Of a DNA stretch of 64,000 nt, positions 1-11,400 are shown one piece after another (the stretch's first letter is position 1; every line of letters starts with the position of its first letter). Made by a program: the position numbers and the translations under genes. Location of the stretch: the NCBI GenBank assembly GCA_016490735.1, contig JAEMWC010000166.1, positions 737,501 to 801,500 on the forward strand, written 5' to 3'. Source of the DNA: Pachyseris speciosa. Lineage: Eukaryota > Cnidaria > Anthozoa > Scleractinia > Pachyseridae. The notes under the pieces are model-generated. The model saw only the letters and a list, made by a program, of their open reading frames with translations, searched no databases and had not been told where the DNA came from.

Positions 1-1480
1 TTTTCCTTTGCATTAGTCATTTTGTCATTTAGTTTTATTAACTACGACAACTTTGTGCAATAGCTGTAATTATTTCGTGTTTATACTTTGTTTCTCTACG
101 TACATCTGGTTTCAAGAAATGTATCATCTCAGGTCTCGTGCATTTAATAAGTATTGTCCGCTAATTTGTTTTCAAAATTGTATAATGTTAGACAGTCTAA
201 ATTCAAATCACAACTGTAAACTAATTCACAACTGATGATGATCGCTTAGTGATTAAAACATGTCTTGTTTTAAACTCAAAGTGGTTGTCCATTTTTTTAA
301 AAATATTAACTTGTCTGCTTTTATCAGGACCTTTTGGATTATTTTTAAAATAATCAATACTTGTATACTTGAGCCCAACATGCATGGTGCCCATACTCCA
401 GCTGACCACCTAGTTTACCGTGTTCATCTTTGATATTGGACATTCATGTTTATGGTCAAATTGAGACCTGTCAAAACAAAGTATCCGCTTACCAGTATTA
501 TGTGACCATATTGTGGGCTCAAGTTTAGAACTCATCGAGGTCAGCTGTTAATTTGAAGTTGAGCCCTGGCCAGGTACTGGTTTTTGATTGGATTGCTGGC
601 TCAAACCAGGTTAACTTAACCAAAACGAGACACCCAAATCAAAACGATACTTAATTTTTTGCATGCTTTTTGTGGCTTGAAATTTCATCTTCATCTTCTT
701 CAAAGTTTGTTTTTTAGTTTGCAAAAAAGGCATACAAATCAAGAACTAGTTAAAAGATACTCCGGAAGGTACATTTTCAAGTGATAATAGGAAGAGCAAA
801 GGGTTTTTCTCAGGAAAAGCTAAAAACTTGGATCGACTTGCATGAGTGCTTTAATTGTGTGGTTGAAAAACAAAATGACTCAATGTTTCAAGGGCTTTCA
901 CTTTACCGTGTCATCTTGAACCTCACAAAGAAAGGCCACTTAACAGTTCACCGGCATTAATGTGAGGAACGCGTAGCTCAGGCTTGGTTGAAGAAGTTCT
1001 TTCTTTGGACAAACATTTTGTAATTTTTTTTGAGATGCCTGTTTTTACTAAAGTGGATGTGTATTTCACCCATTCTCAGCTTAAGTGCCCAATTCAATGT
1101 AACACCTGTCTCATGTTTTTGCTTGACTAACACTTTTTGATTGTAATACGAATAACTTACTTACACTAGCACTTTTCATTGAAAAAATTAATATTTTTAG
1201 AATAAGAAAACATGTTTAAGTGAAAGCAGAAAGCTAATAATCCTGTTTTAGAGATTAGCAGAAAGAGTGGGGTTAGTGAAAAACGTGCTGTCTCAAGGCC
1301 ACTTTTCTTTAAAATCAACGAAATATCTCTTTTTCGGTACATCTACTGTATATAAGAACTAAAAGTTACCTATTTCAATACCCGATACAAAAGTGTTGTC
1401 AAAAGTAATAATTAAAAGAGAAAGGAATTGCGGTCTGTTGCCATATGAACGAAGAGAAAATTGTCATGTCTCACGATTTT
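1..1480. other. AT-rich non-coding stretch
   Basis: No convincing exon, RNA gene or transposon protein was recognised on either strand. Open frames are short and none has a recognisable domain. At 1074-1100 there is a stretch (core CATTCTCAGC and GTGCCCAATT) that recurs in inverted orientation near 3500-3526. Confidence 0.5.
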
Positions 1481-2979
1481 GTAACTTACGTTACTTTGCA
1501 ACGTTGACCTGATGATATAAGCCTGAAATTGTACTATGATCATTTATATTAGCATCCCCTTTCTTCAATTTTCAGTATAGTTTCTAGAAACATAAGTTTA
1601 GTGGTAAAACACTGGGTTTATACGTGGAGACAAAAGAATGTCTTTACTTCGGAGCATTCTTGCATCGCTTTTATGACTGGTAACATACGTTACGGCATTT
1701 CTCTAAATAATTTTCTCCGAAATTGCAGCAAACTCGTTTAGCGTGTAGATGGGCCCTAGGAAACTCAAATTAATAAGCAGCAATGTAGACCTCAAATTTT
1801 TTGTCTTGCAGATAGTGGACGAAACCCAGAAAATGTAACATACGTTACCTTGTAACTTATGTGACTGAAGTGTGACACAATACAAATCATGTGTTTGTCG
1901 TACGCCAGTTCAAAGATCGTACATGGTTGACATTTCTGCATAATTGGGCAATGCCCATATGGTCTTTTGTAAGAATCTACTATCATATCGAAGTCTTTTC
2001 AGCTACTCAGACGAGAAATACTATAGCTGCATCCGTTCACCCGCTCAAGTGGAGTTTGCTCATCTTCTTGTTTAGTAAAAAGCTTTTATTCAACTATAAT
2101 GCTTTCTTGTAGCAATCTCTTTATTAAAAAACATTTCAAACATGAATTTGTTTGCTTTCTGACTCCAGTTCTGTCAGTTTAAAAGAAATGTAGTTGGTAA
2201 CATAAGTTACCTGAAATGTAAGATTAGTGATAACTTAGAAAATTGCTCCAAAACAGATATAACAAACAAAAAAGACCTTTGATCTTCCTAGTGCAGATCG
2301 TGACAATAAGGACTATTAAAAGATTTGATTTCTTTTCTTGAAGTAACATATTACCTTGGTATTGTAGGAGCAGAAATGACACTGCGGGTTTCTGCTAACA
2401 AAATTCGATTTATGTCACTTTTCTTATTTATTGGTGCTTCAAAAATGGGAACTAAAAAAATCAAGAGTGGAGAAACAAAAGTCATACAGGGAAATGCAGA
2501 AGAAACTCAAGGGAGAATCATTTCTTGAGAAAGAAAGCCACGGAAGATTAAAGAAATATGATAAAAAGACCGAGAATCTCAGTTTGTCCCAGCTAGAGAG
2601 TAAGAGGGAACTGTCCATGAGAGGGTTAAGAGGCATCGAGGAAAAAAAGGAAAACGGAGCACCTCATAAACAGCCCAACATTTCAATGAAAAAGCCCGGT
2701 GACAATAAAACTATATTTCCATTGCGCGAAAGATAAATTACAATAGCGATTTAAGGTTTCAGTTTGTTTTCAAGCAGCAGATTTGTGTCTTTATAAAATG
2801 ACGTTGTTCCTATACAGTGAATAACTTGATACTCTTCAATGTAACAGATTAACTTTATGATACCATTTATATTATTTCCAGAAATATTTCTTGTTATCAG
2901 TTGTATTTGTTCATTAATAAGAATTAAGATATTAACTCGGCAACATACGTTACCAAATTGTGTAACATAGTTACGTTAC
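1481..2979. repeat. Cluster of dispersed GTAACATACGTTAC palindromes
   Basis: A short imperfect palindrome, GTAAC-ATAC-GTTAC, occurs at 1481-1494, 1680-1693, 1835-1848, 2197-2210 and about 2940-2953, with related forms at 1852-1865 and 2962-2979. Spacing is irregular, so this is not a tandem array. The surrounding DNA has no recognised gene. Function is unknown; it could be a protein-binding site family or relics of a short inverted-repeat element. Confidence 0.45.
2377..2736 (+). other. Highly charged open frame, uncertain
   Basis: An open frame of about 118 codons, rich in Lys, Glu and Arg, runs between stop codons and looks coiled-coil-like. The first ATG lies well inside it, around codon 40. 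No clean splice acceptor was found at its start. No family is recognised. It may be a real small exon or simply an A-rich open frame; the second is slightly more likely. Confidence 0.15.
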
Positions 2980-3718
2980 CACACATCTACTGTTGACTGT
3001 ATCTCATGAAAGTTATAGAGGCCCGTGCATGAAACTTTTATCTAAAGAGCTGTTATTGTATGTCCTGACCAAAGTGAAGACTCTTTCCAGTTCAACATTC
3101 TTGATCCCTTGAAAATTAAAATAATAAATATTTTGATTATTGTATTTTAGGACCAATGTTATTGTCCCAGAAATCTTGACATTTTTAAAAAATATCTACA
3201 TGCTTTATTGAAAAAACAGATTTTATATGTCATTTATGTTTGTACGTCTTAGCCATTATCACTAAAAAACGTTGAAATAAAAGTTGTTTTGCTAATTTTT
3301 GGCCTTTTTCTTGCCCTTATATGCTACCGGGAAGAGTTAATTTAAATAGACAACATCCCTTTACTTAAATACAGATATCTCAGAAAAAAAATAAACCCAT
3401 TACTGTCATCTTTTCAGAAAATAAACTTGCAAAGTCACTCAACAGTTGGAAATTATTTCTGATAAAATCCAGAACTTCATTTTTTTCATTTTCTCGACCT
3501 CAATTGGGCACTTTAGCTGAGAATGAGTGATTTTCAAGTGGTAGAGATCTCTACAACACAGGTGAATGAAATAAGTTGAAGCTTAACATTTGGTTTAATT
3601 GTTGTTATCTTTGTTTTGGAATGAACCTTGTCTTAAGCTTGACTATTTTTATTTTGACTCGACATAAACAACAATCATCTTTATAGAGGGTTTCACGTGA
3701 CGTCATAAAAAACTTAAA

Positions 3719-4125
3719 TTCAAAAGTGACAACAACAACAACAACAACAATCTTTATTTGTACTCATTCTTGCTAAGAAAAAAATAATTTGACGATGAAA
3801 AAATTAAAGGTAAAAGTTTAGTGTACTGGCTACCTGAAATAACCATAAGGGCTAGCAGAGCCAGGCAGCCAGTTGACATAAGCAATAAATAGAAATACAT
3901 TATAGGTCAGCAAGAAAACTGTTCAAAAGCACAAATACACACATAGAAAAGAAAGAAAAGAGAAGAGAAGAGGAAAAACCCTATTTCTATTTCTAAAAGT
4001 AAACAAACTTTTGCATTTTTATCTTCATCACGTAAAAGACATTTTAGAAATGTATCTGCTTGCATGTTTTCAGCTCGGTAGGTTGCTTTGCTTTGAAAAT
4101 AGAGCAGTTTGAATTTTACATCAGT
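3719..4125 (-). mobile_element. 3-prime end of a non-LTR element, truncated
   Basis: On the minus strand the segment ends with an AATAAA-like signal followed by a (TTG)n tail, seen as (CAA)n on the plus strand at about 3727-3750. Its upstream part (about 4030-4122) matches segments at about 13360-13440 and, inverted, at 11735-11790, including the run GAAAATAGAGCAGTTTGAA. It is therefore a dispersed element. No complete protein remains. Confidence 0.4.
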
Positions 4126-4779
4126 CTGTACTGTTCCAAAGAAAGATTTGTTCATATTGCTACCTTATTTAGGTTTAGAGAGCAACCAGATTGCAAAACG
4201 TCTTAAATCTTGTGTTTATACATTTTACTCTATCGTTAATCTCAAGGTTATTCTTAATTGTCAGCAGTTGGCATATCAAATCCTTCTTTCCCTACAAAGA
4301 TCACTTGAATCATTCCCAAAGGTCAAGGGTTGTTTACAAGGTGAGTTGTTGGGACTGTGATGATTAATTCTACATCAGCAAAACGAAGCTACGACTGCAG
4401 GATAGAAAAACTGAACATTTCAAAGTGCTCTCCAAACAGGAACACACATCAGCTATTGCTGATCATATTAAAATGGGATCATTTTTAAATCCTTGCATCA
4501 TTGCAAGATAAAAGAAACCTTGTTTATACAAGAAATGAATCCGACTTTAAACGCTTATCTTACCAGTGACAAGCTGTCACTTTATTAGTATGTCACTGCT
4601 ATTTTTAGTCTTACCCAGATCACTCGCAATTTCTTTTTAAATAATTATGAACAGTTTTTCATGTTATAACGGTTTCTTTTGAAAATGTATGTTGCCACAT
4701 ACGAAACGTCAAGTCAAATTTCATAAAATGCATTGCTTCACCATGTTCATAACCGCTTTATGTGTTGCCTTTGAGATAG

Positions 4780-4950
4780 CTAAAGTAAGGGCCTGTCCAC
4801 ATGAAGGTGGGGAACCCCAGGCAGGTGAGGTCCCCCACCTAAGTGGGGTTACCAATCTCTCCATACAATCTCTGTTTTTTTTGCGATAGCATTCACATGT
4901 GAGGTGGGGTGCCTCACCGAGGCAGGTTACCCGGTCAGCCAGGGCTTATA
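4780..4950. repeat. Short inverted-repeat element, GTCCAC ends
   Basis: The segment starts with GGGCCTGTCCACATG and contains inverted GGTGGGG and CCCCACC tracts around 4808-4845 and 4890-4930. This pattern is typical of miniature inverted-repeat elements. The exact ends and target duplication could not be fixed. Confidence 0.3.
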
Positions 4951-5379
4951 ATTTTCTGTTGTTCTATGGTTTGTGAATCTTGGTCAATTCCTGTTGACTG
5001 CTCTGTGGACGTTTATGTCAAACTTGCTTAGCAATTTTTGAACTTATACGAGATATCTTTCGCTATTAATAATTTTGTCTAATTTCTCTGCCTTCTCCAA
5101 GAATCTTCAAACAAACATACGCATTGTGCATTGTTTTCATGCACTGTTTTGTTTTTTTATCTGCTTTGAATTCCTTTACGCTCTCATCTGAAAGTTTGAG
5201 CTAAAGAATTTTTTTTCGAACATTTGGTATCAAATTATAGTTCATCTGGATTGTGAAACTCATCGTTTTCAATGCTACTGCTCAATGTTTTGGACACAAA
5301 AGATTGGCGCAAGGAAAGCCATGCGAAGTTGTTCAATACCAGTAAAAAAATAGTAATAATCATGGAACTCTGCTTTTAC

Positions 5380-5590
5380 AGCGCTGTAACACACTGTGCA
5401 ATGTTTTGTGCAACTTGTGTCGCAATGCCATTGCGAGACAAGTTGCATGAAACATTGTACCAAGTGTAACATACCCTGCAACATCCAAAATTGTTGCAAG
5501 ACAAGTTGTACGAACCGTTGCAGAAAGTTGAACTCGATTCTACTTTCTGCAACGGTTCGTGCAACTTGTCTTGCAACGGTAGTGGGATAC
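5380..5590. repeat. Foldback element rich in TTGCAACGG-type repeats
   Basis: Two nested inverted repeats are visible. Around 5400-5450 the halves contain TGCAACTTGT and ACAAGTTGCA. Around 5490-5580 the halves contain CAAGACAAGTTG and CAACTTGTCTTG, with GAACCGTTGCAGAAAG facing CTTTCTGCAACGGTTC. The frames across it are by-products of the palindromes. Probably a miniature inverted-repeat transposon. Confidence 0.55.
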
Positions 5591-6109
5591 CAATATACCC
5601 AGTTTTTTCCCAATAAGATACCAATATACCTTAAAATTGTAAAACGTGTGATACTTAATACCTAAAAATTATCTTGAAGCATTTAACTCCTGGCAGGGCC
5701 TGACTGAAATTTGAGACATTTTGCATGTGGCCAAAAGGTCTCTGTGACGTCATTAGTGTGTAATGTTCAAGCGTGAAACATATCCAAGAAGGCCAAAAGG
5801 CTTAAATTTGGAACATTTTGCACAGCTGGCAGTCCCGGTAATCAATCTTGGTAGTTCTCCAACATTTTAATTCCGTGGAACTCACAAAACAGAGTGACAC
5901 ACTCAACTGAGTACACATGAATGACGTCATGACTATTCACCAGACCCCAGGTCTTTCTCTAGAATTTTAGTGCAAAGGGCCCAACTTTCGCCACATTTTA
6001 AAATAAGTTCCTGCTCTTTTTAGTAAATCATTTTCCCCTCAAAATGTTTCTTAAAACACCAATTTTCATACTGGAGAAAAAACTGGGTTTTTCGATTCAT
6101 GTGCATTTT

Positions 6110-6535
6110 GAATGGTGATTGCGAATCTCAGCCCAGGTTGTAATAACATCATGGGCGTTAGGCTGTCCCACCCATCCCATCTCACACCCCACCCACTCCA
6201 CCCCACTCTGTCTCTTCATTACATGAAGATAATTTCAGCTTGTTTGTGAAACCAGGCTGGAAATTTCAGCTCGGGATTGAGGGCTGATGAGCCTCATGTA
6301 ATCACATTCAAATTTCAGCCCAGGCTGGAAAGTGAGTTGGGGCATGCGCAGTGATGGTGTTTTGATGCCATTAATTTGTTTTTGCCAAATTGGAAAAGCC
6401 GAGAAGGAACTGGGCCTCGTAGAGTGAAGAGGCAGAGTCACGTGGGGTGGGGTGTGAGGTGTGAGGTGAGAGGGGTGGGAAGGCCTAACGCCCAGGATGA
6501 ATTTTAAACCCAGGCTGAGAAATGTAATCGCAACC
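6110..6535. mobile_element. Miniature inverted-repeat element, about 420 bp
   Basis: The left end (GATTGCGAATCTCAGCCCAGG, then GGGCGTTAGGCTGTCCCACC) is matched in inverted form by the right end near 6460-6530, containing GGCCTAACGCCC and CCTGGGCTGAGA-like sequence. The interior is non-coding and repeats the phrase TTTCAGCC(C/T)AGGCTG. Non-autonomous DNA transposon. Confidence 0.5.
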
Positions 6536-6614
6536 AAATTTCATCCCGGGGATGGGGCAAAATTTCAGCCTGGGTTAAAATTTGCCATGTAATCAGGCCC
6601 TAATTTAGGCAATG

Positions 6615-7566
6615 AATTGTGGTTCAGGAGAAAGACACACGTGTATGTGACATTGTGCAGAGTAGACGTGTGTATTTCTCCTGCCCCACAATCCATCGCC
6701 CGAATTAGAGACTACTCACAGTCTACGGAAATTTTTCGGAAGCACGTTAAAGGAGCTATGTCACAGTCTTTTGATTTTCAAAAGTTTCGTCTCAATTTTT
6801 CACAGTGGTCATTTATAATCCATTTCAATCTTCTCCATCCTTCATCGTCCTCACCATATCTGCATTTTATTCTTGTCTCTTTGGTGCTTATCCTCCCCGA
6901 CAACTTGTTATAATTTCACTGTTTCCCATTATTCAAATGCATTTTTTCATACTTCTAAAGGCTGGTTTTCACTAGCTACAGAGTCAGAGTCGGAGTCGGA
7001 ATCAGAAGCTTTGAGTGTTATGATCTAGTGAAAATCAAAGCAACAGAGTTGGAAGCAAAAAACTGATTCCGTTATGACTCTGTCGCTTATGATCTAGCGT
7101 AAACTAGATTGTTGGAGTCGAAAGCACTATTTTGGTATCAAAATGTAATCCGAGAGTGTGAGAACAAGCATTGTGACATCTTCGAGAATCTAGTTTTCAC
7201 TGGATCACAAGCAACACTCATAAGTGGAATCGGAAGAAAATGGAAACATTCTGATTCTTCCAACTCCGATTCCGTCGAGCTCATGACTCCACTTATGACT
7301 CCAATTTTTGAATTTCACTGGGTCATAAGCGCTCTTACCATTCCGACTACCACTCCGACACTAGTGAAAACCAGCCTTAATAATGACCCAAAATATTGTG
7401 ACTGAGCTCATTAAACCTAAAACAACACTGCCATTAAATAACCCCCAGCAACACTCAACGCGGTGTTCAAATGTTGGGCACAATGTTGGCAGCGCTAGCA
7501 CGAACCTTCAGAGTCTCTATGGTAATTGCGTGCGAGTTGAACTCATGGCTGGTGGAGAGTTTGTTC
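6615..7566. repeat. Dispersed repeat, copy A, left part
   Basis: This sequence parallels 52830-53140 (copy B). Shared landmarks are a hairpin of GAGAAAGAC and CACAATCCATCG at 6617-6735, the phrase AGAGACTACTC, and GAACCTTCAGAGTCTCTATG at about 7502-7522. Copy A is interrupted by an inverted-repeat element at 6959-7377 and then, at about 7563, by a DIRS element. It resumes near 11270. No protein was recognised in it. Confidence 0.6.
6959..7377. mobile_element. Inverted-repeat DNA element with TAA duplication
   Basis: The ends are perfect inverted repeats: AGGCTGGTTTTCACTAG on the left and CTAGTGAAAACCAGCCT on the right. They are flanked by a 3-bp TAA on both sides. The interior is rich in GAGTCGGAGTC-type short repeats and codes for nothing recognisable. 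A 3-bp duplication would fit a PIF/Harbinger-type non-autonomous element. The element at 28764-28997 has related ends. Confidence 0.7.
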
Positions 7567-7816
7567 TATCAGGTCATCACAGAAGAGATTCCATGAGATA
7601 GCGCATGTGCATAGCCAGTCAATTTTGAGCTTGCGTCACCATTTTGGCCATGCTGGTCTTTTAGCACAGGACAATCTGGTGTTCAACTTCTTCATCCTAC
7701 CATCAGCTACGTCCATTTTCCTCTCAAAACTGAGAGGAAAGGTAGTTAATATACCCAGGCAGTTTATTTTTGCGTAGCAAAGGGTTTCACTGTCGGAATT
7801 TTTTGTAAATCACAGT

Positions 7817-8689
7817 ATGCCTATGTCGGGCTCTGGCATTCTCAATGGCATCCTTAGTGCAACCACTGGGTCCGACACAAACAAGTCAAATTCGCAGAAT
7901 TTGACAAAAGATTTATCCTCTTCTCCAAAGGAGAGTTCTCAAAGAGACAAAGACTCGGGGGCAAGGAAACAGCCTGCGTCCAAGACTGCTGCTGATTGTG
8001 GCACGAATTACTCTAGGCCTTCAGACGAAGAAACTATGCTCCACAAGAAGATTGACCTTTTGATGGTCTTTGATAAGGCTCGTGCAAGATATGGTACCTG
8101 TGGTTAAAACACTACAAGAAGCCTGGAAGGCTTCTCTCTCATACAACGATGACAAGGATGTCTCGGCCGACAACGCAAGTGATAGTGGCGAACATGAGGT
8201 CGATGAACCTCCGAGTAAACGACCCAAATCTGACTTGGGTACACAACCCAGCACTTCTAAGGCAGGACATTCAACAGCTGAACCAAGCAGCAAGGTAGAT
8301 TCTCCTGTTACCGAAGTGACAGAGGACAAAGTCACGGGGCGGCAATTACTGAAAAAATCAAAAGCGTGCTCAACAACATACTTGCTAGTGGTCTAAATGA
8401 ACAAGCCAACAAGAAGCGGAAAGAAAACATTCATAGACCTTCCAACAACAAATTGCTTGCACAAACTCGTGTCAACCCTGAGATTTGGGACATTGCCAAG
8501 AAGCAGACACGAAGCATGAATTCTAGGTTACAAGCCTTACGGGACACCCTGATCAAGAGACTAATTCCACTGGCTGACTTCACAGGATCAAAGGCTGCCC
8601 TGAGCCAGCTCATGGATGCATCTTGCTACACTAATTGCAATCTACACTTGACTAGTGATGCAACCTCTTCCCCAGAGTCTTCAAACTAG
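7817..8689 (+). pseudogene. DIRS gag-like ORF, frameshifted
   Basis: Three overlapping frames (7817-8107, 8070-8396, 8366-8689) read as one broken protein of about 290 residues. The first two thirds are Ser/Lys/Asp-rich and low complexity, with a basic PPSKRPKSD stretch. The last part contains RVNPEIWDIAKKQTRSMN, followed by a helical region, which resembles the conserved C-terminal part of DIRS gag-like proteins from memory. Two frameshifts are needed to join it, near 8090 and 8345. It lies just inside the left terminal repeat, where ORF1 of a DIRS element is expected. The family call rests mainly on this context and the recombinase downstream. Confidence 0.6.
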
Positions 8690-9300
8690 ACAGGCTGTGA
8701 TGTATTCTCTCCTGCACACAGCCTTCCATCAAAGAGAGCGTTGTGTGACACCAAAATGGATCATATTTTTTCTCCCAAACCAAATGTGTTGCATGTCTAA
8801 ATGACAGGTAGTTTGGTAGAAAAGTTCTGCTGGTTACTTTATTTACATTGAATCTAATCCTCAATGAGCGTCCTCATACGGGCTACCATTTTAACAACTT
8901 GTGGAATTTGATGGCACAACGAAAAAAATTAAAAAAAAAATGTAACTTCTTACAGTGAGATTTTTTTCATTTCATCAGTTTTGGTATAGAATAAGTAGAG
9001 TAAACGTGTAAAACAAGTTAGGGGTCACCGACAATCTAAACGAGTAAAATTGGTGTGAAGTTTACGACACCATGTTTGTTTAGTTGGGGACAAGTCAATC
9101 GTGACCAATGCATGACATAATATTGTTGCGTTACCTGCGTAGTTTGGATGCGCATAAACAATTAGCGCGAACATCCTTGATATTCACTTCATGATACATA
9201 AACAGTTGAGCAAGAATCTACGCATTTCTACTACCCCACAAAACTTGCAAACCTTGAGCAAAGAGGACTGCGGAGACAAATACAATGCTAATGCTCCCCT
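8690..9300. other. DIRS interior, non-coding remnant
   Basis: Between the gag-like ORF and the SINE there is only degraded sequence with poly-A and poly-T tracts around 8930-8970. The reverse transcriptase that belongs here could not be found. Confidence 0.4.
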
Positions 9301-9301
9301 T

Positions 9302-9585
9302 GGGGAGCAGGGTTGGCGTAGTGGTGAGAGCGCTCGCCTTCCACCAATGTGGCCAGGGTTCGATTCCTGGACTCAGCGTCATAAGTGGGCTGAGTTTGTT
9401 GGTTCTCTACTCTGCTCTGAGCGGTTTTTCTCCAGGTACTCTGGTTTTCCCCTCTCCCCAAAAATCAACATTTCATTTGATTTATTTAGAGTTGATTTGA
9501 TTTAGTCTCCCCAATAATTGTAGCATCTGTGCTTGGCTAAATAGATTTGAGACTTAAATAAAGTGATTATTTTTATTATTATTAG
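9302..9585 (+). mobile_element. tRNA-derived SINE, copy 1
   Basis: The head is tRNA-like, with an A-box region GGCGTAGTGGTGAGAGCGC and a perfect B box GGTTCGATTCC at 9357-9367, the internal RNA polymerase III promoter. A unique body follows, then the 3-prime end AATAAAGTGATTAT and a (TTA)n tail. A second copy lies at 58119-58419 with the same architecture. The (TTA)n tail resembles those of the LINE copies in this window, suggesting but not proving mobilisation by such a LINE. It lies inside the DIRS remnant, at the place where the RT region is missing. Confidence 0.85.
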
Positions 9586-9800
9586 GGTAGATGCTTTCAC
9601 TTTAGACTGGGGAACCCAATATACATGTAATTATGCTTTTCCACCTTTCAGTCTGATTCCACACGTACTACAAAAACTGGAGGGAGACCACAGAGAGATA
9701 ATCCTGGTGGCTCCACATTGGCCATTACTCAAGCCTGGTTCCCAAAACTAATAAGGCCCCTCATACAGAACCCAGTGCTACTTCCCAGTCAGCCCAACAT
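9586..9800 (+). pseudogene. DIRS polyprotein C-terminal remnant (RNase H/linker)
   Basis: Reading from about 9589, the translation contains VDAFTLDWG and then YAFPPFSLIPHVLQKLE and ILVAPHWPL. This pattern matches the region that ends the RT-RNase H part of DIRS and related elements. A frameshift near 9720 moves the continuation (QAWFPKLIRPLIQNP) to the next frame. The reverse transcriptase itself is gone. A tyrosine recombinase follows directly. Confidence 0.6.
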
Positions 9801-9863
9801 TGTGCACCCACCTTTCAACCCAGGACAGGTACATCCATTGAGGGAACGACTACTGTTAATGGC

Positions 9864-10888
9864 ATGTCACTTGTCAGGGAAAGCCTACGAGACCAAGGCA
9901 TATCGGTGAGAGCTCAAGAAATCATTTTTCAGTCCTGGACAGAAGGACCCAGAAATAGTACCAAATCTGTTTACAAGAGTGGACTACATTCTGCAGTCAA
10001 TGGGTTGTTAATACCATTCAACCATCTACACTGTACGTGTATATCAGAGGTCATAGATTTTCTTACGGAACTGTTCAATGGGGGCCTGGGTTACAGTGGT
10101 CTAAATACAGCTCGCTATGCTTTACCACCAGTCATCCACTTTGAAGGAAACGAGACTGTGGGTTCTCACCCATTAGTTAATCGCTTTCTCAAAGCAGTGT
10201 TTTAACACCAGACCATGTGTATCTCGATATCAGTCTATATGGGACACGTCTCTTGTTTTAGCATATCTCAAAACCTTATCACCACTTGAATCTTTAAGTC
10301 TGAAAGATCTCACTCTGAAGCTGGTTATGCTTATTGCATTTATTTAGTCACAGGCCAGAGATGCCAATCCATTCATCTTATTGATATAGATAGCTGGCAT
10401 AAGAATGCAGGTCACTATAAATTTCTTGTTAGGGATCTTGTTAAGCAATCTGCACCAGGCAGAAAACAGCCTGAGCTCATTCTCCCAGTTTTTAAGGAAG
10501 ATAACAGGGTTTGTATTCACTCAGTGCTTACAAAGCATATTAGATGCACCTTTAGTTACCTTATAGGGGTGGAGTTACTAGGTTATTTCTTAGGTTTGTT
10601 AAACCTTTTCAAGCAGTGTCAAAGGATACCATTTCACATTGGATTAAGACTGTCATGATTCAGTCTGGAATTGATGTTACAGTTTTTAAGCCCCATAGCA
10701 CTAGAGCTGCTTCAACTAGCAAAGCAAATTCAAGTCAGGTACCCTTGGATGTTATTCTGCCAGCAGCCTCATGGAAAGGAGATTGTACTTTCTGCAAGCG
10801 TTTTAACAAATCCATTGAAGATCAGGCTATTCTTGGTTCTAGCTCTACAGAGAAGACCCTTTCTTCATGTTGCTATGTTCAGTTTTGA
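9864..10888 (+). pseudogene. DIRS tyrosine recombinase, broken
   Basis: The N-terminal half (9864-10205) reads as a core-binding domain: the phrases SVYKSGLHSAVNGLL, ISEVIDFLTELFNGGLGYS and NTARYALPPVIH fit DIRS-type integrases. After frameshifts and stops around 10205-10600, the catalytic end reads at 10616-10888 with the H-x-x-R box HSTRAAST and PAASWKGDCTF. Where family members have Tyr as nucleophile (pattern TF-x-K-F-Y-N-K), this copy reads TFCKRFNK, so Phe appears to replace Tyr. The enzyme would normally integrate circular element DNA without target duplication. This copy cannot be active. Confidence 0.65.
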
Positions 10889-11016
10889 TCTTAATAAGCT
10901 GTTACACCTTCTGGTGGTTATGGGTGTTCTATCTTCATGCCCATATTGCTTTAAAATCTCATGGAATCTCTGCTGCGATGACCTGGTAGAATTGCAAATT
11001 AAACGAGGCTATCCTG

Positions 11017-11256
11017 TAAGGTGAAGTTTGATTGAGGTTCTATCAGGTCATCCCAGCAGCAGAGATTACATGCCCACCAAGTTATTACCCTCCCTGGATA
11101 ACTCAGTTTTCCTGGTGGGCCTCCTGACATCCTGTTCGCTTCCTTGATATGGACCCTCAGAAGTTAAATAACGACCAGCTATGCACATGCGCTATCTCAT
11201 GTAATCTCTGCCGCTGTGATGACCTGATAGAACCTCAACCAAACTTCACCTTACTG
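11017..11256. repeat. DIRS internal complementary region and right inverted repeat
   Basis: 11017-11072 (GTAAGGTGAAGTTTGATTGA, then GGTTCTATCAGGTCATC) is the reverse complement, with few mismatches, of about 11195-11256 (GATGACCTGATAGAACC, then AAACTTCACCTTAC). The left end of the element at 7563 carries the same terminal sequence. This is the usual DIRS arrangement used to complete the ends during replication. Confidence 0.65.
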
Positions 11257-11267
11257 GTGAGCCTCAT

Positions 11268-11400
11268 TTAATTTACAATTTTGTGTTGTTATCAGTTGTA
11301 TTATCACCTTTCATAACACACAGTTTTATTGCCATTAATAAACAATAATACGGACAATATTACCTTCACCCTTCTATCTTGGAGCTAGTTCAACAAGACA
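11268..11400. repeat. Dispersed repeat, copy A, middle part
   Basis: Resumes the copy A sequence after the DIRS insertion. It parallels 53141-53275, including GTTTTATTGCCA and ACCTTCACCCTTC(T/C)ATCT. Another insertion separates it from the next segment at about 12590. Confidence 0.6.

Larger units (their letters stand above)
7563..11256 (+). mobile_element. DIRS-like tyrosine-recombinase retroelement, internally deleted
   Basis: The order is a left terminal inverted repeat (7563-7612), a gag-like ORF in three frames (7817-8689), a remnant of the end of the RT/RNase H polyprotein (about 9590-9790), a tyrosine recombinase in pieces (9864-10888), and an internal complementary region (about 11017-11072) facing the right terminal repeat (about 11177-11256). 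GTTCTATCAGGTCATC at the left matches GATGACCTGATAGAAC at the right. Most of the reverse transcriptase is missing, and a SINE sits at the deletion junction. Frameshifts, stops and a changed catalytic Tyr show it is dead. Copy B of the surrounding repeat (about 53140) lacks it and gives the empty site. Confidence 0.75.

Noticed and set aside
9304..9376. tRNA gene (and the similar site at 58121-58195)
   Set aside because: A and B boxes are present, but the acceptor stem does not close and the sequence continues into a shared body and (TTA)n tail. These are SINE heads.
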